64,000 bases of DNA from Gemmobacter nectariphilus (lineage in GTDB: Bacteria; Pseudomonadota; Alphaproteobacteria; Rhodobacterales; Rhodobacteraceae): contig DYMU01000001.1 of assembly GCA_020721445.1 (NCBI GenBank), positions 124,001-188,000 on the forward strand. The letters are read 5' to 3'. Positions within the stretch are counted from its first letter, which is position 1. Each line of letters starts with the position of its first letter. Both the position numbers and the translations under genes were made by a program. A model generated the notes under the pieces. That model did not search any database. It was not told the DNA's origin and saw nothing but the letters and a program-made list of their open reading frames with translations. Shown here piece by piece: positions 25,276 through 34,536 of this stretch.

Positions 25276-26048
25276 GCGAACTGCTCGGACAACAACCGCT
25301 CTTCCAGCCCATGACCGGGGTCGAACAGGATGCGGTGACGCACCGCCGGTTCCGACCGGATTTCCACCGACAGCACATTGTTGACCGACCGGCTGTCGGC
25401 ATCGGCCATCACCGGGCGCTTGTCGGGGTCCAGCACCACGATCCGCACCACGGCGGTTTTCGGCAACAAGGCCCCGCGCCACCGCCGCGGCCGAAAGGCG
25501 GCAACGGCGGTCAGCGCCAGCACATCCGAGTCGATGGGCAGAATGGGGCCATGCGCCGAGTAGTTATAGGCGGTGGACCCGGCCGGGGTGCACAGCATGG
25601 CGCCATCGCAGACCAGTTCATCCAGCCGCAGCTTGCCATCGACATAGATCGCCAGTTTGGCCGCCTGCGGGCCCGCCCGCAACAGCGAAACCTCGTTGAT
25701 GGCAAGCGCCTCAAGCAGCAGGCCATCGGCGGTGACGGCGCGCATGTGCAGCGGGTTGATCACGGTTTCCTCGGCGGCGTGCAGGCGGGGGATCAGATCT
25801 TGCGTGGCATAGGCGTTCATCAGAAAGCCCACCGTGCCGCAATTCATGCCATAGACCGGCAACCCGGCGCTGTGGGTTTCGTGCAGGGTTTGCAGCATAA
25901 AGCCATCGCCCCCCAAGGCCACAACCACATCGGCCTGCGCCAGATCGGTCTGGCCATGCTGGGCCACAAGCACTGCATAGGCCTGCTGCGCGGCGGGGGC
26001 AGAGCTTGCGCGAAACGCAATGCGGGTGGTCGGCGCGGTTTGGGTCAA
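25272..26048 (-). CDS. nadK: NAD kinase
   Basis: 258 residues from a TTG at 26048. The start is supported by GGGAG 6 nt upstream and by family length; the in-frame extension upstream has no NAD-kinase character. It phosphorylates NAD to NADP. The GGDG motif is VVALGGDGFML, and the conserved C-terminal block is CTPAGSTAYNYSAHGP. It is one of the shorter NAD kinases (about 250 residues), common in alphaproteobacteria. It is convergent with the sigma-54 regulator, the stop codons overlapping by 4 nt. Confidence 0.92.
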   Translation of the reverse strand: MTQTAPTTRIAFRASSAPAAQQAYAVLVAQHGQTDLAQADVVVALGGDGFMLQTLHETHSAGLPVYGMNCGTVGFLMNAYATQDLIPRLHAAEETVINPLHMRAVTADGLLLEALAINEVSLLRAGPQAAKLAIYVDGKLRLDELVCDGAMLCTPAGSTAYNYSAHGPILPIDSDVLALTAVAAFRPRRWRGALLPKTAVVRIVVLDPDKRPVMADADSRSVNNVLSVEIRSEPAVRHRILFDPGHGLEERLLSEQFA

Positions 26049-26428
26049 GGCGGGTCTCCCTTGCCGACAGTCTTGACGGGGTGGGGCCGGGAACTCAAGC
26101 CCGCAGCATGGGGGGACCGCGAAGAAGCGCCCCGCAGGCAAGGCTTTGGGTTTGCTGCGGATGCGAAACCGTTCTTTGGCCCGGGGGGAAGGCGCCTTGG
26201 CGGCCGGTCCTTGTCGGGTCATGGGCAGAGTCGGGTCATGGTCAGATGCCGGTTCCAGCTGCCCGGCAGACAACCCCACCCGCGCATCACCGCTGATCCC
26301 CGTGCAAGATTGCCCCGCACAATTTTACGCGCATTTTGCGATGCGTCGTTTTCTTGCCTTTCCCGTCGCGCGGGCTTGATCTAAATGACCTCAAGTCAAA
26401 TACCCCCCGCATCTGGCAGGAGACGCCC
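26049..26428 (+). other. Intergenic region upstream of glyA
   Basis: 380 nt holding the divergent nadK and glyA promoters, with no supportable gene. A short direct repeat GTCGGGTCATGG occurs twice (near 26213 and 26229). The final 100 nt are locally AT-richer (ATTTTACGCGCATTTTGCG near 26321) and probably contain the glyA promoter. I could not assign -35/-10 boxes with confidence, and I found no riboswitch landmarks here. Confidence 0.3.
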
Positions 26429-27724
26429 ATGAACGCCCCGCATCGCGATACCGGCTTTTTCACTGAAACCCTGTCGTCGCGCGACCCCGAATTGTTCGGC
26501 GCGATCACGCAGGAACTGGGCCGTCAGCGCCATGAGATCGAGCTGATCGCATCGGAAAACATCGTCAGCCGCGCCGTGATGGAGGCGCAGGGCTCGGTCA
26601 TGACGAACAAATATGCCGAAGGCTATCCGGGCAAGCGCTATTACGGCGGCTGCCAGTTTGTCGATATCGCTGAAACGCTGGCGATCGAGCGGGCCTGCCA
26701 GTTGTTTGGCTGCGGCTTTGCCAATGTGCAGCCCAATTCAGGCAGCCAGGCCAACCAGGGTGTGTTCACCGCGCTGCTGCAACCGGGTGACACGATATTG
26801 GGCATGAGCCTGGATGCCGGCGGCCACCTGACGCATGGCGCGGCGCCAAACCAGTCGGGCAAGTGGTTCCATGCGGTGCAATATGGTGTGCGCAAGCAAG
26901 ACCTGCTGCTGGACTATGATCAGGTGCAGGCCTTGGCGACCGAGCACAAGCCGAAGATGATCATCGCCGGGGGGTCAGCCATTCCGCGCATCATCGACTT
27001 TGCCCGGATGCGCGAGATTGCGGATACGGTGGGCGCGATCCTGCTGGTCGACATGGCGCATTTTGCCGGGCTGGTGGCGGCGGGGCTTTACCCTTCGCCC
27101 TTCCCGCATGCGCATGTCGCCACCACCACCACGCACAAGACCCTGCGCGGCCCGCGCGGCGGGATGATCCTGACCAATGACGAGGCTTTGGCCAAGAAGT
27201 TCAACTCGGCGATCTTCCCCGGCATTCAGGGCGGCCCCTTGATGCATGTGATCGCCGCCAAGGCCGTCGCCTTTGGTGAGGCGTTGCGGCCAGAGTTCAA
27301 GACCTATCAGGCGCAGGTGATCAAGAACGCGCAGGCGCTTGCCGACCAGTTGATGCAGGGCGGGTTGGACATCGTGACCGGCGGCACCGACAGCCACCTG
27401 ATGCTGGTCGATCTGCGCCCCAAGGGCGTCAAGGGCAACGCCACCGAAAAGGCGCTAGGCCGGGCGCATATCACCTGCAACAAGAACGGCATCCCGTTTG
27501 ATACCGAAAAGCCCACCATCACCAGCGGCGTGCGTCTGGGCACCCCCGCCGGCACCACGCGCGGCTTTGGCGAGGCCGAATTCCGCCAGATCGGGATGTG
27601 GATCAACGAGGTGGTCGATGGGCTGGCCGCGCATGGCGAAGCGGGAAATGCCGCGGTCGAGGCATCGGTGCGCGCCAAGGTCGAGGCGTTGTGTGAACGC
27701 TTTCCGATCTATCCGGGGCTGTAA
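26429..27724 (+). CDS. glyA: Serine hydroxymethyltransferase
   Basis: 431 residues, normal length. This PLP enzyme interconverts serine and glycine and charges tetrahydrofolate with a one-carbon unit. The PLP lysine is in the signature [16 protein letters not shown]; other family blocks are [26 protein letters not shown] and [12 protein letters not shown]. The ATG at 26429 has AGGAG 7 nt upstream. A strong terminator follows. It connects metabolically with the riboswitch-controlled gcv operon 3.5 kb away. Confidence 0.97.
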   Translation: MNAPHRDTGFFTETLSSRDPELFGAITQELGRQRHEIELIASENIVSRAVMEAQGSVMTNKYAEGYPGKRYYGGCQFVDIAETLAIERACQLFGCGFANVQPNSGSQANQGVFTALLQPGDTILGMSLDAGGHLTHGAAPNQSGKWFHAVQYGVRKQDLLLDYDQVQALATEHKPKMIIAGGSAIPRIIDFARMREIADTVGAILLVDMAHFAGLVAAGLYPSPFPHAHVATTTTHKTLRGPRGGMILTNDEALAKKFNSAIFPGIQGGPLMHVIAAKAVAFGEALRPEFKTYQAQVIKNAQALADQLMQGGLDIVTGGTDSHLMLVDLRPKGVKGNATEKALGRAHITCNKNGIPFDTEKPTITSGVRLGTPAGTTRGFGEAEFRQIGMWINEVVDGLAAHGEAGNAAVEASVRAKVEALCERFPIYPGL

Positions 27725-27752
27725 GCTTTCCTCTTTGCGACATTTCCAAAGC

Positions 27753-27787
27753 AAAGGCGCGGGTAAACCCCCGCGCCTTTGTCATTT
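27753..27787 (+). terminator. Rho-independent terminator of glyA
   Basis: A perfect 11-bp stem AAAGGCGCGGG / CCCGCGCCTTT with a 6-nt loop lies 29 nt after the glyA stop, followed by a T-rich stretch (TTTGTCATTTT). It is the cleanest intrinsic terminator in the window besides 40355-40379. Confidence 0.85.
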
Positions 27788-27812
27788 TGCAACCCGCGGT
27801 CGGGATGCCGGG

Positions 27813-28184
27813 CTAAAGCCCGCCCTTCATCTGCTGCACCGCAAGAACGACTGCGGCCAGCACCAGCATGCCAAAGGCCACGGTCGCCGCCATGCCGACC
27901 AAGGCCCGCATCGACGCCGACCCGGCCTTGCGCGACGACAGATAGCGCACACATTGGTCATAGCAGGCGGCGACGCGGGTCTGGTCGATCTGCACCAGCA
28001 ACTTGGGGTTCTGCGCCTTCTCGGCCAGATCGGCCAGTTCGACAGCGGCCGCGCGCACCGACCGGGGCAGCAGGCGCTTGCCGCGCTTCAGCTTTTCCGA
28101 CAGGCCCTTGCCGCGAATGCCAAGACGCTCTTCCATCAGACCGGCAACCCGGTCGGCCATCTGCTGAATTGTGACTGCGCTCAT
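27813..28184 (-). CDS. Small membrane-anchored protein of unknown function
   Basis: 123 residues. The N-terminal about 90 residues are soluble, helical and rich in Lys, Arg and Ala (MADRVAGLMEERLGIRGKGL...). A single transmembrane helix lies near the C-terminus (about 95-118, ATVAFGMLVLAAVVLAV) and ends in QQMKGGL, so it is probably tail-anchored in the inner membrane. The ATG at 28184 has AAGGTG upstream. It is divergent from the esterase gene. I do not recognise the family; proteins of this kind are common in Rhodobacteraceae. Confidence 0.65.
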   Translation of the reverse strand: MSAVTIQQMADRVAGLMEERLGIRGKGLSEKLKRGKRLLPRSVRAAAVELADLAEKAQNPKLLVQIDQTRVAACYDQCVRYLSSRKAGSASMRALVGMAATVAFGMLVLAAVVLAVQQMKGGL

Positions 28185-28273
28185 GCCCGGCACCTTTTTT
28201 GGCAGCCTAAGCCGTTGGGGCAATTTCCTCAACCGCTCTGGCGGGCGCGCGCAACAGCGGCTAGACAGGTGAC

Positions 28274-29059
28274 ATGCTTGCCACGATCCGCCACCCCGCC
28301 ACCACCCCCCCCGATGGCACGACCGACGCTGTGCCACTGGTGATCGCGCATGGCCTGTATGGCTCGGCCCGCAACTGGGGGGCCATCGCCCGCCGATTGG
28401 CCGATGTGCGCGATGTGGTGGCGGTTGACATGCGCAACCACGGCGACAGCCCGTGGTGGGCCACGCATGGCTACGCCGATCTGGCGGATGATCTGGCACG
28501 GGTGATTGACGGGCTGGGCGGCAAGGCCGACCTTCTGGGCCATTCAATGGGCGGCAAGGCGGCGATGCAGCTGGCGCTGACCCATGGCGGTCTGGTGCGG
28601 CGGCTGGTGGTGGCCGACATCGCCCCCGTTGCCTATGACCACGACCAGTCGCGCCATGTGCGGGCGATGCGCGGGCTGGACCTGACCGGCATCACCACGC
28701 GGGGCGAGGCCGACCGGCGGCTGGCCGAGATCGAGGACGATCCGTCATTGCGGGCGTTCTTCCTGCAATCGCTGGACCTGAAGGCCGAGGGTGGGCCGCG
28801 CTGGCGGTTGAACCTTGATGTGCTGGAGGCCGAGATGGCGCAGATCGTCGGCTGGCCCGATACGCAGGGCCGGTTTGACGGCCCCACGCTGTTTCTGACC
28901 GGGGCTGACAGCAGCTATGTCCGGCCCGAGCATCGGGAAACGATCCTGAAGCTGCTTCCCGCGGCCCGCTTTGCCAAGATCCCCGGCACCGGGCATTGGC
29001 TGCACGCCGAAAAACCGCGCGCTTTTGAAGATACCGTGCGGGTTTTCCTGACGGCGTGA
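28274..29059 (+). CDS. Alpha/beta hydrolase, YbfF-type esterase
   Basis: 261 residues. The oxyanion-hole motif is VIAHGLYGSARNW; the nucleophile elbow is LLGHSMGGKAAM with catalytic Ser; the acid is likely in LFLTGADSSYV; and the histidine is in IPGTGHWLHAEKP. The layout matches the YbfF family of small acyl-CoA/ester hydrolases. It is cytosolic. The natural substrate is not predictable. Its stop is 5 nt from the convergent cytochrome b561 stop. Confidence 0.8.
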   Translation: MLATIRHPATTPPDGTTDAVPLVIAHGLYGSARNWGAIARRLADVRDVVAVDMRNHGDSPWWATHGYADLADDLARVIDGLGGKADLLGHSMGGKAAMQLALTHGGLVRRLVVADIAPVAYDHDQSRHVRAMRGLDLTGITTRGEADRRLAEIEDDPSLRAFFLQSLDLKAEGGPRWRLNLDVLEAEMAQIVGWPDTQGRFDGPTLFLTGADSSYVRPEHRETILKLLPAARFAKIPGTGHWLHAEKPRAFEDTVRVFLTA

Positions 29060-29064
29060 CGCGA

Positions 29065-29565
29065 TCAGTCGGCGGGTTGCTTCATCCGCAGCAGCAGGTT
29101 GTCCTTCAGGACGAACTGATGCAGCAAGGCTGCGGCCACATGAACAACCACCAGCACGATCACCAGAAACTTCAGCGATGAATGCGTCTCGGCGGCCTGC
29201 TCGACCCCGCCGAACCACGCAACCGCGCCCGAAACCGGCATCACGATCATCAAGGCATACAGCCCGAAATGGACCAAAGACGCCACCATGTTGCCCATGG
29301 CCGACCCTTCGGGCGGCGTCGGAACCCCGCGGGTATAGCGCAGGGACAACCGCCACACGGCGAAGGCCAAGATTGCCAGACCGCCAAACACATGCGCGGC
29401 CACCAGCGGATTGAAGGCGATCTGCGCACCATCCTCAAAGGCGTCCCACGCCTTTGACATCGCACCCTGGAACACGATCTGTCCAACAATCAGCACGGTC
29501 ACGACCCAGTGCAAAATGATTTGAACACGAGAATAGCCCCGGGGGGCTGGTTTCGCTGCGGACAT
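29065..29565 (-). CDS. Cytochrome b561 family di-haem membrane protein
   Basis: 166 residues with four transmembrane helices. Histidines that can ligate two b-haems are in place: VQIILHWVVT (helix 1), LVAAHVFGG (helix 2), SLVHFGLYA (helix 3) and VVHVAAALLHQF (helix 4). This is the bacterial b561 (CybB) type, which moves electrons from quinol across or within the inner membrane and has been linked to superoxide oxidation. ATG at 29565. It is separated from the next small gene by 63 nt. Confidence 0.85.
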   Translation of the reverse strand: MSAAKPAPRGYSRVQIILHWVVTVLIVGQIVFQGAMSKAWDAFEDGAQIAFNPLVAAHVFGGLAILAFAVWRLSLRYTRGVPTPPEGSAMGNMVASLVHFGLYALMIVMPVSGAVAWFGGVEQAAETHSSLKFLVIVLVVVHVAAALLHQFVLKDNLLLRMKQPAD

Positions 29566-29628
29566 GGAAAACCTCTTTCATGGGTTGGGCGAAAGGGAAA
29601 CGCCCTTGGCCACAATACTACAGGTTGA

Positions 29629-29805
29629 TCAGATCAATTGACGTGCGACAAACCAACTCACGGGGATCGCGGCCACAAAGCCAAGGGCAGCGGCAATGAT
29701 GATCGGTTGCGTGGTGTCCCAACCGGCCACCAGTGCAATGACGATGGCAATCCCCATCAGCGTGGTGGAAGCGATGGAAAACAGCAGCAAGGTCAGACGT
29801 GCCAT
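29629..29805 (-). CDS. 58-residue double-spanning membrane protein (often mislabelled CTP synthetase)
   Basis: Two hydrophobic helices (LTLLLFSIASTTLMGIAIVI and IIIAAALGFVAAIPVSWFV) separated by a short loop and ending in ARQLI. The start at 29805 (MARLTLLLF) has GGGGGC upstream; an earlier in-frame ATG is less likely. Small proteins like this in Rhodobacteraceae genomes are sometimes named CTP synthetase, but there is no room for any catalytic domain. Function unknown. An FNR-type box lies 64 nt upstream of the start. Confidence 0.65.
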   Translation of the reverse strand: MARLTLLLFSIASTTLMGIAIVIALVAGWDTTQPIIIAAALGFVAAIPVSWFVARQLI

Positions 29806-29868
29806 GATGGCCCCCAGCTTATGTCGGATCAATGATATGGCATTTAGCACGCGGGCGTGTCAGCAACA

Positions 29869-29882
29869 TTGATCCGAGTCAA
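29869..29882 (-). promoter_or_regulatory. FNR/FnrL-type box (TTGATCCGAGTCAA)
   Basis: The 14-bp site TTGAT-N4-GTCAA matches the FNR/CRP-family anaerobic consensus with one deviation (G for A), a form accepted by FnrL-type regulators. It is centred about 70 nt before the ATG of the 58-residue membrane protein. A class II site at -41.5 would therefore put the transcription start near 29834, where an A/T-rich stretch (CATATCAT on the minus strand) could serve as -10. Low-oxygen activation is inferred. Confidence 0.5.
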
Positions 29883-29938
29883 ACGCGGCACCTGCCATCC
29901 GATGACAGATTTCAGGCGTGGCCCGTGCTGGCTGTGTC

Positions 29939-30014
<76 letters not shown>

Positions 30015-30071
30015 GACGCGGCCTGTTTTGCCGAGGCCGGCGAAATTGTCAAGCCGGGCGCGATGCGGCGA

Positions 30072-30521
30072 TCAGGCGCGCGGGCCCAGATGGCTTTGCA
30101 CGAAGGCCACGATCTCGGCGGCGGGGCGGGCCCCGGCCAGACGCGCCACTTCGCGGCCCCGGGCATACAGGATCAGCGCCGGGATGCCGCGGATGCCGGC
30201 GCGCTGCGACACGGCGGGGTGGTCTTCGGTGTTCAGCTTGGCCAGGCGGGCGTGGGGCGCAAGGGTTTTGGCGGCCTTGGCAAATTCGGGGGCCATCATC
30301 CGGCAGGGGCCGCACCATGGCGCCCAGTAATCCACCAGCAGGGGCAGATCGTCACCACGGGTGGCCTTGTCATGCGCGGCGGCGTCCAACTCCATCACCT
30401 TGTCGGACACCAGCACCTCGCCGCAGCTGCCGCATTTCGGATGCTCGGCCAGCCGCGCCATGGGCACACGGTTCATCTGGCCACAAGTGGCGCAGGCAAG
30501 TTTGACACTGTCGGTCATCAT
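30072..30521 (-). CDS. trxC: Thioredoxin 2 (TrxC type with N-terminal zinc finger)
   Basis: 149 residues. An N-terminal zinc module has two CXXC pairs (CATCGQ and CGSCGE), followed by a thioredoxin fold with the active site YWAPWCGPCRMM and the cis-proline loop (GIRGIPALILY). This domain order defines TrxC. It is a cytosolic disulfide reductase; in other bacteria trxC answers to oxidative stress. The start gives MMTDSVKLAC at 30521 (adjacent ATG one codon later). A 16-bp palindrome sits just upstream. Confidence 0.9.
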   Translation of the reverse strand: MMTDSVKLACATCGQMNRVPMARLAEHPKCGSCGEVLVSDKVMELDAAAHDKATRGDDLPLLVDYWAPWCGPCRMMAPEFAKAAKTLAPHARLAKLNTEDHPAVSQRAGIRGIPALILYARGREVARLAGARPAAEIVAFVQSHLGPRA

Positions 30522-30531
30522 CAGCCCTCAC

Positions 30532-30547
30532 ATTCCAGTCATGGAAT
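30532..30547. promoter_or_regulatory. Palindrome ATTCCA-N4-TGGAAT just upstream of trxC
   Basis: A perfect 6-bp inverted repeat with a 4-nt spacer lies 11 nt before the trxC start codon, next to an AT-rich segment (TGGAATATATTGTAAG). Its size and spacing suit a dimeric repressor or activator site, or an mRNA hairpin at the ribosome site. No known regulator consensus is matched with confidence. Confidence 0.35.
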
Positions 30548-30579
30548 ATATTGTAAGCCCGCCGCGCCGCTGCAAGGGC

Positions 30580-30897
30580 TTACAGCAGGTCTTCCTCTTC
30601 GCCCGACACATCGACCCCCATCGCCTCCAGCCCGGCCTCAAGGTTCTCGGCCAGATGCGGCATGCCGATCAGGTAATCGGCGGTGGGGGTGGTGGCCTCG
30701 GCAAAGGCGGTCTCTACCGCTTCGTCATAGTCTTCCGGTTCGAACGCCCCGCGACCGACCCAGGCAAGCGCGGTCAGATGGGCTTTTTCATCGTCGTTCA
30801 ACCCGCTGATGAAGGCATGCACCTGTGCGTCAGCCGCCGGCCCGGCCCGGTGCAGAAAAATGATCTGAACAACTTTTGACGCGCTGATTTCAAGCAT
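30580..30897 (-). CDS. DUF3775 domain protein
   Basis: 105 residues. The pattern MLEISASKVVQIIFL, then DDEKAHLTALAWVGRG, then TADYLIGMPHLAENLEAGLEAMG is that of DUF3775, a small acidic alphaproteobacterial family of unknown function. No signal or membrane segment. The ATG at 30897 has AAGGGAGA upstream. It lies 58 nt before trxC in the same direction, so they may be co-transcribed. Confidence 0.75.
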   Translation of the reverse strand: MLEISASKVVQIIFLHRAGPAADAQVHAFISGLNDDEKAHLTALAWVGRGAFEPEDYDEAVETAFAEATTPTADYLIGMPHLAENLEAGLEAMGVDVSGEEEDLL

Positions 30898-31049
30898 GCT
30901 GGTCTCCCTTGATCTTATGGTGTGCTGTTGCAAACAAAGGTGCAAGGCCCCGGGTTCCCGGCGCGGCATCACGCCCTGCGACCCCACATCGGCTGCGCGG
31001 GGCGGCGTTTTGCGCTAGACTTGCGACATGTGACAGCAAAGGTGCGCCG

Positions 31050-31247
31050 ATGACCCAAGCCCTGACACCGTTCCGCGACCTGCCGCCTGACCGTCAACAA
31101 GCCCTGCGCGACGGCTGGGCCGACGAGATGGCCAAGCAGGCCACAACCTGCGCGCTGGACGAAAAGATCGCCCGCTTTGCGGCGTGGCTGGCGCCGCAGG
31201 GCATCAGCTTTACCGCCGATGACCTGCCGACGCGACGCAAGCCGTAG
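31050..31247 (+). CDS. Small hypothetical protein, 65 residues
   Basis: Soluble, helical and charged (MTQALTPFRDLPPDRQQALR...). AAAGGTG lies 6 nt upstream of the ATG at 31050. No domain that I recognise. It ends 3 nt from the convergent gcvP stop. The clear ribosome site and plausible codon use favour a real gene, but comparative evidence is needed. Confidence 0.5.
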   Translation: MTQALTPFRDLPPDRQQALRDGWADEMAKQATTCALDEKIARFAAWLAPQGISFTADDLPTRRKP

Positions 31248-31250
31248 ACG

Positions 31251-34091
31251 CTATTCTGCCGCCTCGGCATAGCTTTCGACTGGCGGGCAGGTGCAGATCA
31301 GGTTGCGGTCGCCGTAAACGTTGTCCACCCGGCCAATCGGCGGCCAATACTTGTCGACCCGAAACGCGCCGGGCGGAAAGCAGGCGGCCTCGCGGCTGTA
31401 TTTGCGGTCCCAGTCGGCCACCAGATCGTTCACCGTATGAGGGGCATGGCGCAACGGGCTGTCGGTCGCGCTGATCTCGCCCGCCTCGACCGCCCGTATC
31501 TCGTCACGGATCGCCAGAAGGGCGGTGATGAAGCGGTCGATTTCCGCCTTGGTTTCCGACTCGGTCGGTTCCACCATCAGCGTGCCCGCCACCGGCCAAC
31601 TCATCGTGGGCGCGTGAAAGCCGTTGTCGATCAGGCGTTTGGCGATGTCATCGACGGTGACGCCCGCTTCGGCAAAAGGCCGGGTGTCAAGGATGCATTC
31701 GTGGGCCACACGGCCCTTGTTGCCCATGAACAGGATCGGGTAGGCCCCGGCCAGCCGGGCGGCGATGTAGTTCGCGTTCAGGATGGCCACGCGGGTGGCT
31801 TGCGTCAGCCCTTCGCCGCCCATCATCAGGCAATAGGCCCAAGAGATCAGCAAGATCGACGCCGACCCGTAAGGCGCGGCACTGACCGGGCCTTCCTTGC
31901 CGCCGGTTTCCGGGTGGCCGGGCAGGTGCGGCGCCAGATGCGCCCGCACGCCGATCGGCCCCATGCCGGGACCGCCGCCGCCATGCGGAATGGCAAAGGT
32001 CTTGTGCAGGTTCAGGTGGCTGACATCGCCGCCAATCTCTCCCGGCTTCACCAGACCGACCAGCGCGTTCATATTGGCCCCGTCGATATAGACTTGGCCC
32101 CCGTGATCATGGGTGATCTGGCAAATCTCGCGCACGGTTTCTTCAAACACGCCATGCGTCGAGGGATAGGTGATCATGCAGGCGGCCAGACGGTCGCCCG
32201 CTTGCGCCGCCTTATCGCGGAAATCGGTCACATCGACATCGCCGTTTGGCGCGGTCTTGACCACCACCACCTCCATCCCCGCCATCTGCGCGGACGCCGG
32301 GTTGGTGCCATGCGCCGAGGTGGGGATCAGGCAGACCTTGCGCTGATGATCGCCATTGGCATGGTGATAGGCCTGGATGGTCAGAAGGCCCGCGTATTCG
32401 CCCTGCGCGCCGGAATTGGGCTGCATCGACATTGCGTCATAGCCGGTGATTTCGCACAGCTTGTCCGACAGATCGGCAATCGCCTCGGCATAGCCCTGGG
32501 CCTGATCGACCGGGGCAAAGGGGTGCAGGCTGGAAAACTCGGGCCAGCTGATCGGCATCATCTCGGCGGCGGCGTTCAGCTTCATGGTGCAGGATCCCAG
32601 CGGGATCATGGCACGGTCAAGCGCCAGATCGCGGTCGGACAGGCGGCGCATGTAGCGCATCATTTCCGATTCCGCCCGGTTCATGTGGAACACCGGATGC
32701 GTCAGGTAGGGCGTGGTGCGCGCCATGTCTTCGGGAAAGCCAAGGGTGGCGCGGTGCGGTGGCACACCTTCGATGCCAAAGGCGCGCAGGATGCGGACCA
32801 GCACCCGTTCATCGGTGGTTTCGTCCAGCGAAATGCCGACACGGTTGCTGCCGATCTTGCGGAAGTTCAGGCCTTCGTGACGGGCAGCGGCAAGGATGCC
32901 GGTCTGGCCGACACCCACCTCGACCGTGATGGTGTCGAAATAGGCCTTGGGCGACACTGTGGCCCCGGCGGCACTCAACGCACGGCCAAGGCGGGTGGTC
33001 AGGAAATGCACCCGTTCGGCAATGGCGCGCAACCCGTTGGGGCCGTGAAACACCGCATACATCGACGCCATCACCGCCAGCAGCGCCTGCGCGGTGCAGA
33101 CGTTGGAGGTGGCCTTTTCGCGGCGGATGTGCTGTTCGCGGGTTTGCAGCGACAGACGGTAGGCGCGGTTGCCGCGGCTGTCGATCGACACGCCGACAAT
33201 GCGCCCCGGCATGCCGCGTTTCAGGTCATCGCGGCAGGACATGAAGGCGGCATGCGGGCCACCATAGCCCATCGGCACGCCAAACCGCTGCGCTGATCCG
33301 ACAGCGATGTCAGCCCCCATTGCGCCGGGTTCTTTCAGCATGCAAAGGGCCAGCAGGTCGGTCGCGACGATGGCGATGGCTTTTGCCGCGTGAAGGGCTT
33401 CGATCTGCGGGGTAAAGTCGCGGACATGGCCATAGCTGCCGGGATACTGGAAGATCGCGCCGAAAACCATTGAAGCATCAAGGTTTTCCACCATGTCCTC
33501 GATGATCTCGATCCCCAAGGGTGCGGCGCGGGTGCGGATCACGGCAATGGTTTGCGGATGGCAGAAACGGTCTACAAAGAATGCCCGCGCCTTTGACTTG
33601 GCGCTGCGCTCGGCCATGGTCATCGCCTCGGCCGCTGCCGTCGCCTCATCCAGCAAGGATGCATTGGCCACCGGCAGCCCGGTCAGATCGGCCACCATGG
33701 TCTGGTAGTTCAGCAAAGCCTCAAGCCGGCCTTGGGCGATTTCGGGCTGATAGGGGGTATAGGCGGTATACCACGCCGGGTTTTCAAGAATGTTGCGCTG
33801 AATGGCGGGGGGCGTGACGGTGCCATAATAGCCCTGCCCGATCAGGCTCGTCATCACCTTGTTGCGGCTGGCGACCTGACGCATGCGCTCCAGAAACTCA
33901 TGCTCGGCCAAGGGCGGCCAGGCGAGGGGCGCCGTCTGGCGGATGGACCTTGGCACGGTTTCGTCGATCAGTGCCTCCAGCGAGGGCACGCCGACCACCT
34001 TCAGCATCGCCTCCATTTCCTCGGGCGACGGGCCGATGTGGCGGCGGTTGGCGAAATCATCGGGGTCATAGGCGACGGGGGTATAGGTCAT
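31251..34091 (-). CDS. gcvP: Glycine dehydrogenase (decarboxylating), glycine cleavage P-protein
   Basis: 946 residues, the fused homodimeric form with two related PLP-enzyme halves. It decarboxylates glycine and passes the aminomethyl group to the lipoyl arm of GcvH. The PLP lysine is in [20 protein letters not shown]; the conserved N-terminal region starts [14 protein letters not shown]. It is the last gene of gcvT-gcvH-gcvP, 76 nt after gcvH. The operon is under the tandem glycine riboswitch at 35733-35925. Confidence 0.97.
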   Translation of the reverse strand: MTYTPVAYDPDDFANRRHIGPSPEEMEAMLKVVGVPSLEALIDETVPRSIRQTAPLAWPPLAEHEFLERMRQVASRNKVMTSLIGQGYYGTVTPPAIQRNILENPAWYTAYTPYQPEIAQGRLEALLNYQTMVADLTGLPVANASLLDEATAAAEAMTMAERSAKSKARAFFVDRFCHPQTIAVIRTRAAPLGIEIIEDMVENLDASMVFGAIFQYPGSYGHVRDFTPQIEALHAAKAIAIVATDLLALCMLKEPGAMGADIAVGSAQRFGVPMGYGGPHAAFMSCRDDLKRGMPGRIVGVSIDSRGNRAYRLSLQTREQHIRREKATSNVCTAQALLAVMASMYAVFHGPNGLRAIAERVHFLTTRLGRALSAAGATVSPKAYFDTITVEVGVGQTGILAAARHEGLNFRKIGSNRVGISLDETTDERVLVRILRAFGIEGVPPHRATLGFPEDMARTTPYLTHPVFHMNRAESEMMRYMRRLSDRDLALDRAMIPLGSCTMKLNAAAEMMPISWPEFSSLHPFAPVDQAQGYAEAIADLSDKLCEITGYDAMSMQPNSGAQGEYAGLLTIQAYHHANGDHQRKVCLIPTSAHGTNPASAQMAGMEVVVVKTAPNGDVDVTDFRDKAAQAGDRLAACMITYPSTHGVFEETVREICQITHDHGGQVYIDGANMNALVGLVKPGEIGGDVSHLNLHKTFAIPHGGGGPGMGPIGVRAHLAPHLPGHPETGGKEGPVSAAPYGSASILLISWAYCLMMGGEGLTQATRVAILNANYIAARLAGAYPILFMGNKGRVAHECILDTRPFAEAGVTVDDIAKRLIDNGFHAPTMSWPVAGTLMVEPTESETKAEIDRFITALLAIRDEIRAVEAGEISATDSPLRHAPHTVNDLVADWDRKYSREAACFPPGAFRVDKYWPPIGRVDNVYGDRNLICTCPPVESYAEAAE

Positions 34092-34167
34092 GGCTGGCCT
34101 TTGAATGTCATCACAAAGGCTGGCGCAGGAATGCGCCCGCCATGGTTGGTTCGCAGGAAAACCCCGA

Positions 34168-34527
34168 TCAGCTGATAAGATCGGCGTATTCGTCTTCGTC
34201 CATGAAGGCGTCCAGCACCGACATGTCGTCGATCTTCATCTTGAAAAACCACGCCGCCCCCGTCGGGTCTTCGTTCACCAGCGCGGGCGCATCGACCAGC
34301 TTGCTGTTGATGGCCACGATCTCGCCATCCAGCGGGGCCAGAATGTCCGACGCGGCCTTGACGCTTTCGATCACGCAGACCTCATCGCCTTCGGCCACCA
34401 TCGTCTCGGGTTCGGGCAGTTCGACAAAGACCACATCGCCCAGTTGCGAGGCAGCATGTTCGGTGATGCCCACGACGACAAGATCGCCCTCGACGCGCAG
34501 CCATTCGTGTTCCTTGGTGTATTTCAT
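34168..34527 (-). CDS. gcvH: Glycine cleavage system H protein
   Basis: 119 residues. The lipoyl-carrying lysine lies in the motif [10 protein letters not shown] (about residue 62). The N-terminus [14 protein letters not shown] and the end [10 protein letters not shown] are typical. It shuttles the aminomethyl intermediate from GcvP to GcvT. It begins 9 nt after the gcvT stop. Confidence 0.97.
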   Translation of the reverse strand: MKYTKEHEWLRVEGDLVVVGITEHAASQLGDVVFVELPEPETMVAEGDEVCVIESVKAASDILAPLDGEIVAINSKLVDAPALVNEDPTGAAWFFKMKIDDMSVLDAFMDEDEYADLIS

Positions 34528-34536
34528 CGCAAAGCC

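Noticed and set aside
26384-26400. FNR-like TTGATCTAAATGAC upstream of glyA
   Set aside because: The second half-site matches only three of five positions; not enough to call.
29623-29635. FNR-like TTGATCAGATCAA between cytochrome b561 and the small membrane gene
   Set aside because: The half-site spacing is 3 nt instead of 4, and it lies too close to the end of the upstream gene to be confident. The 29869 site is better.
31437-33296. 619-codon plus-strand open frame inside gcvP
   Set aside because: gcvP is complete and conserved throughout; this frame has no family features.
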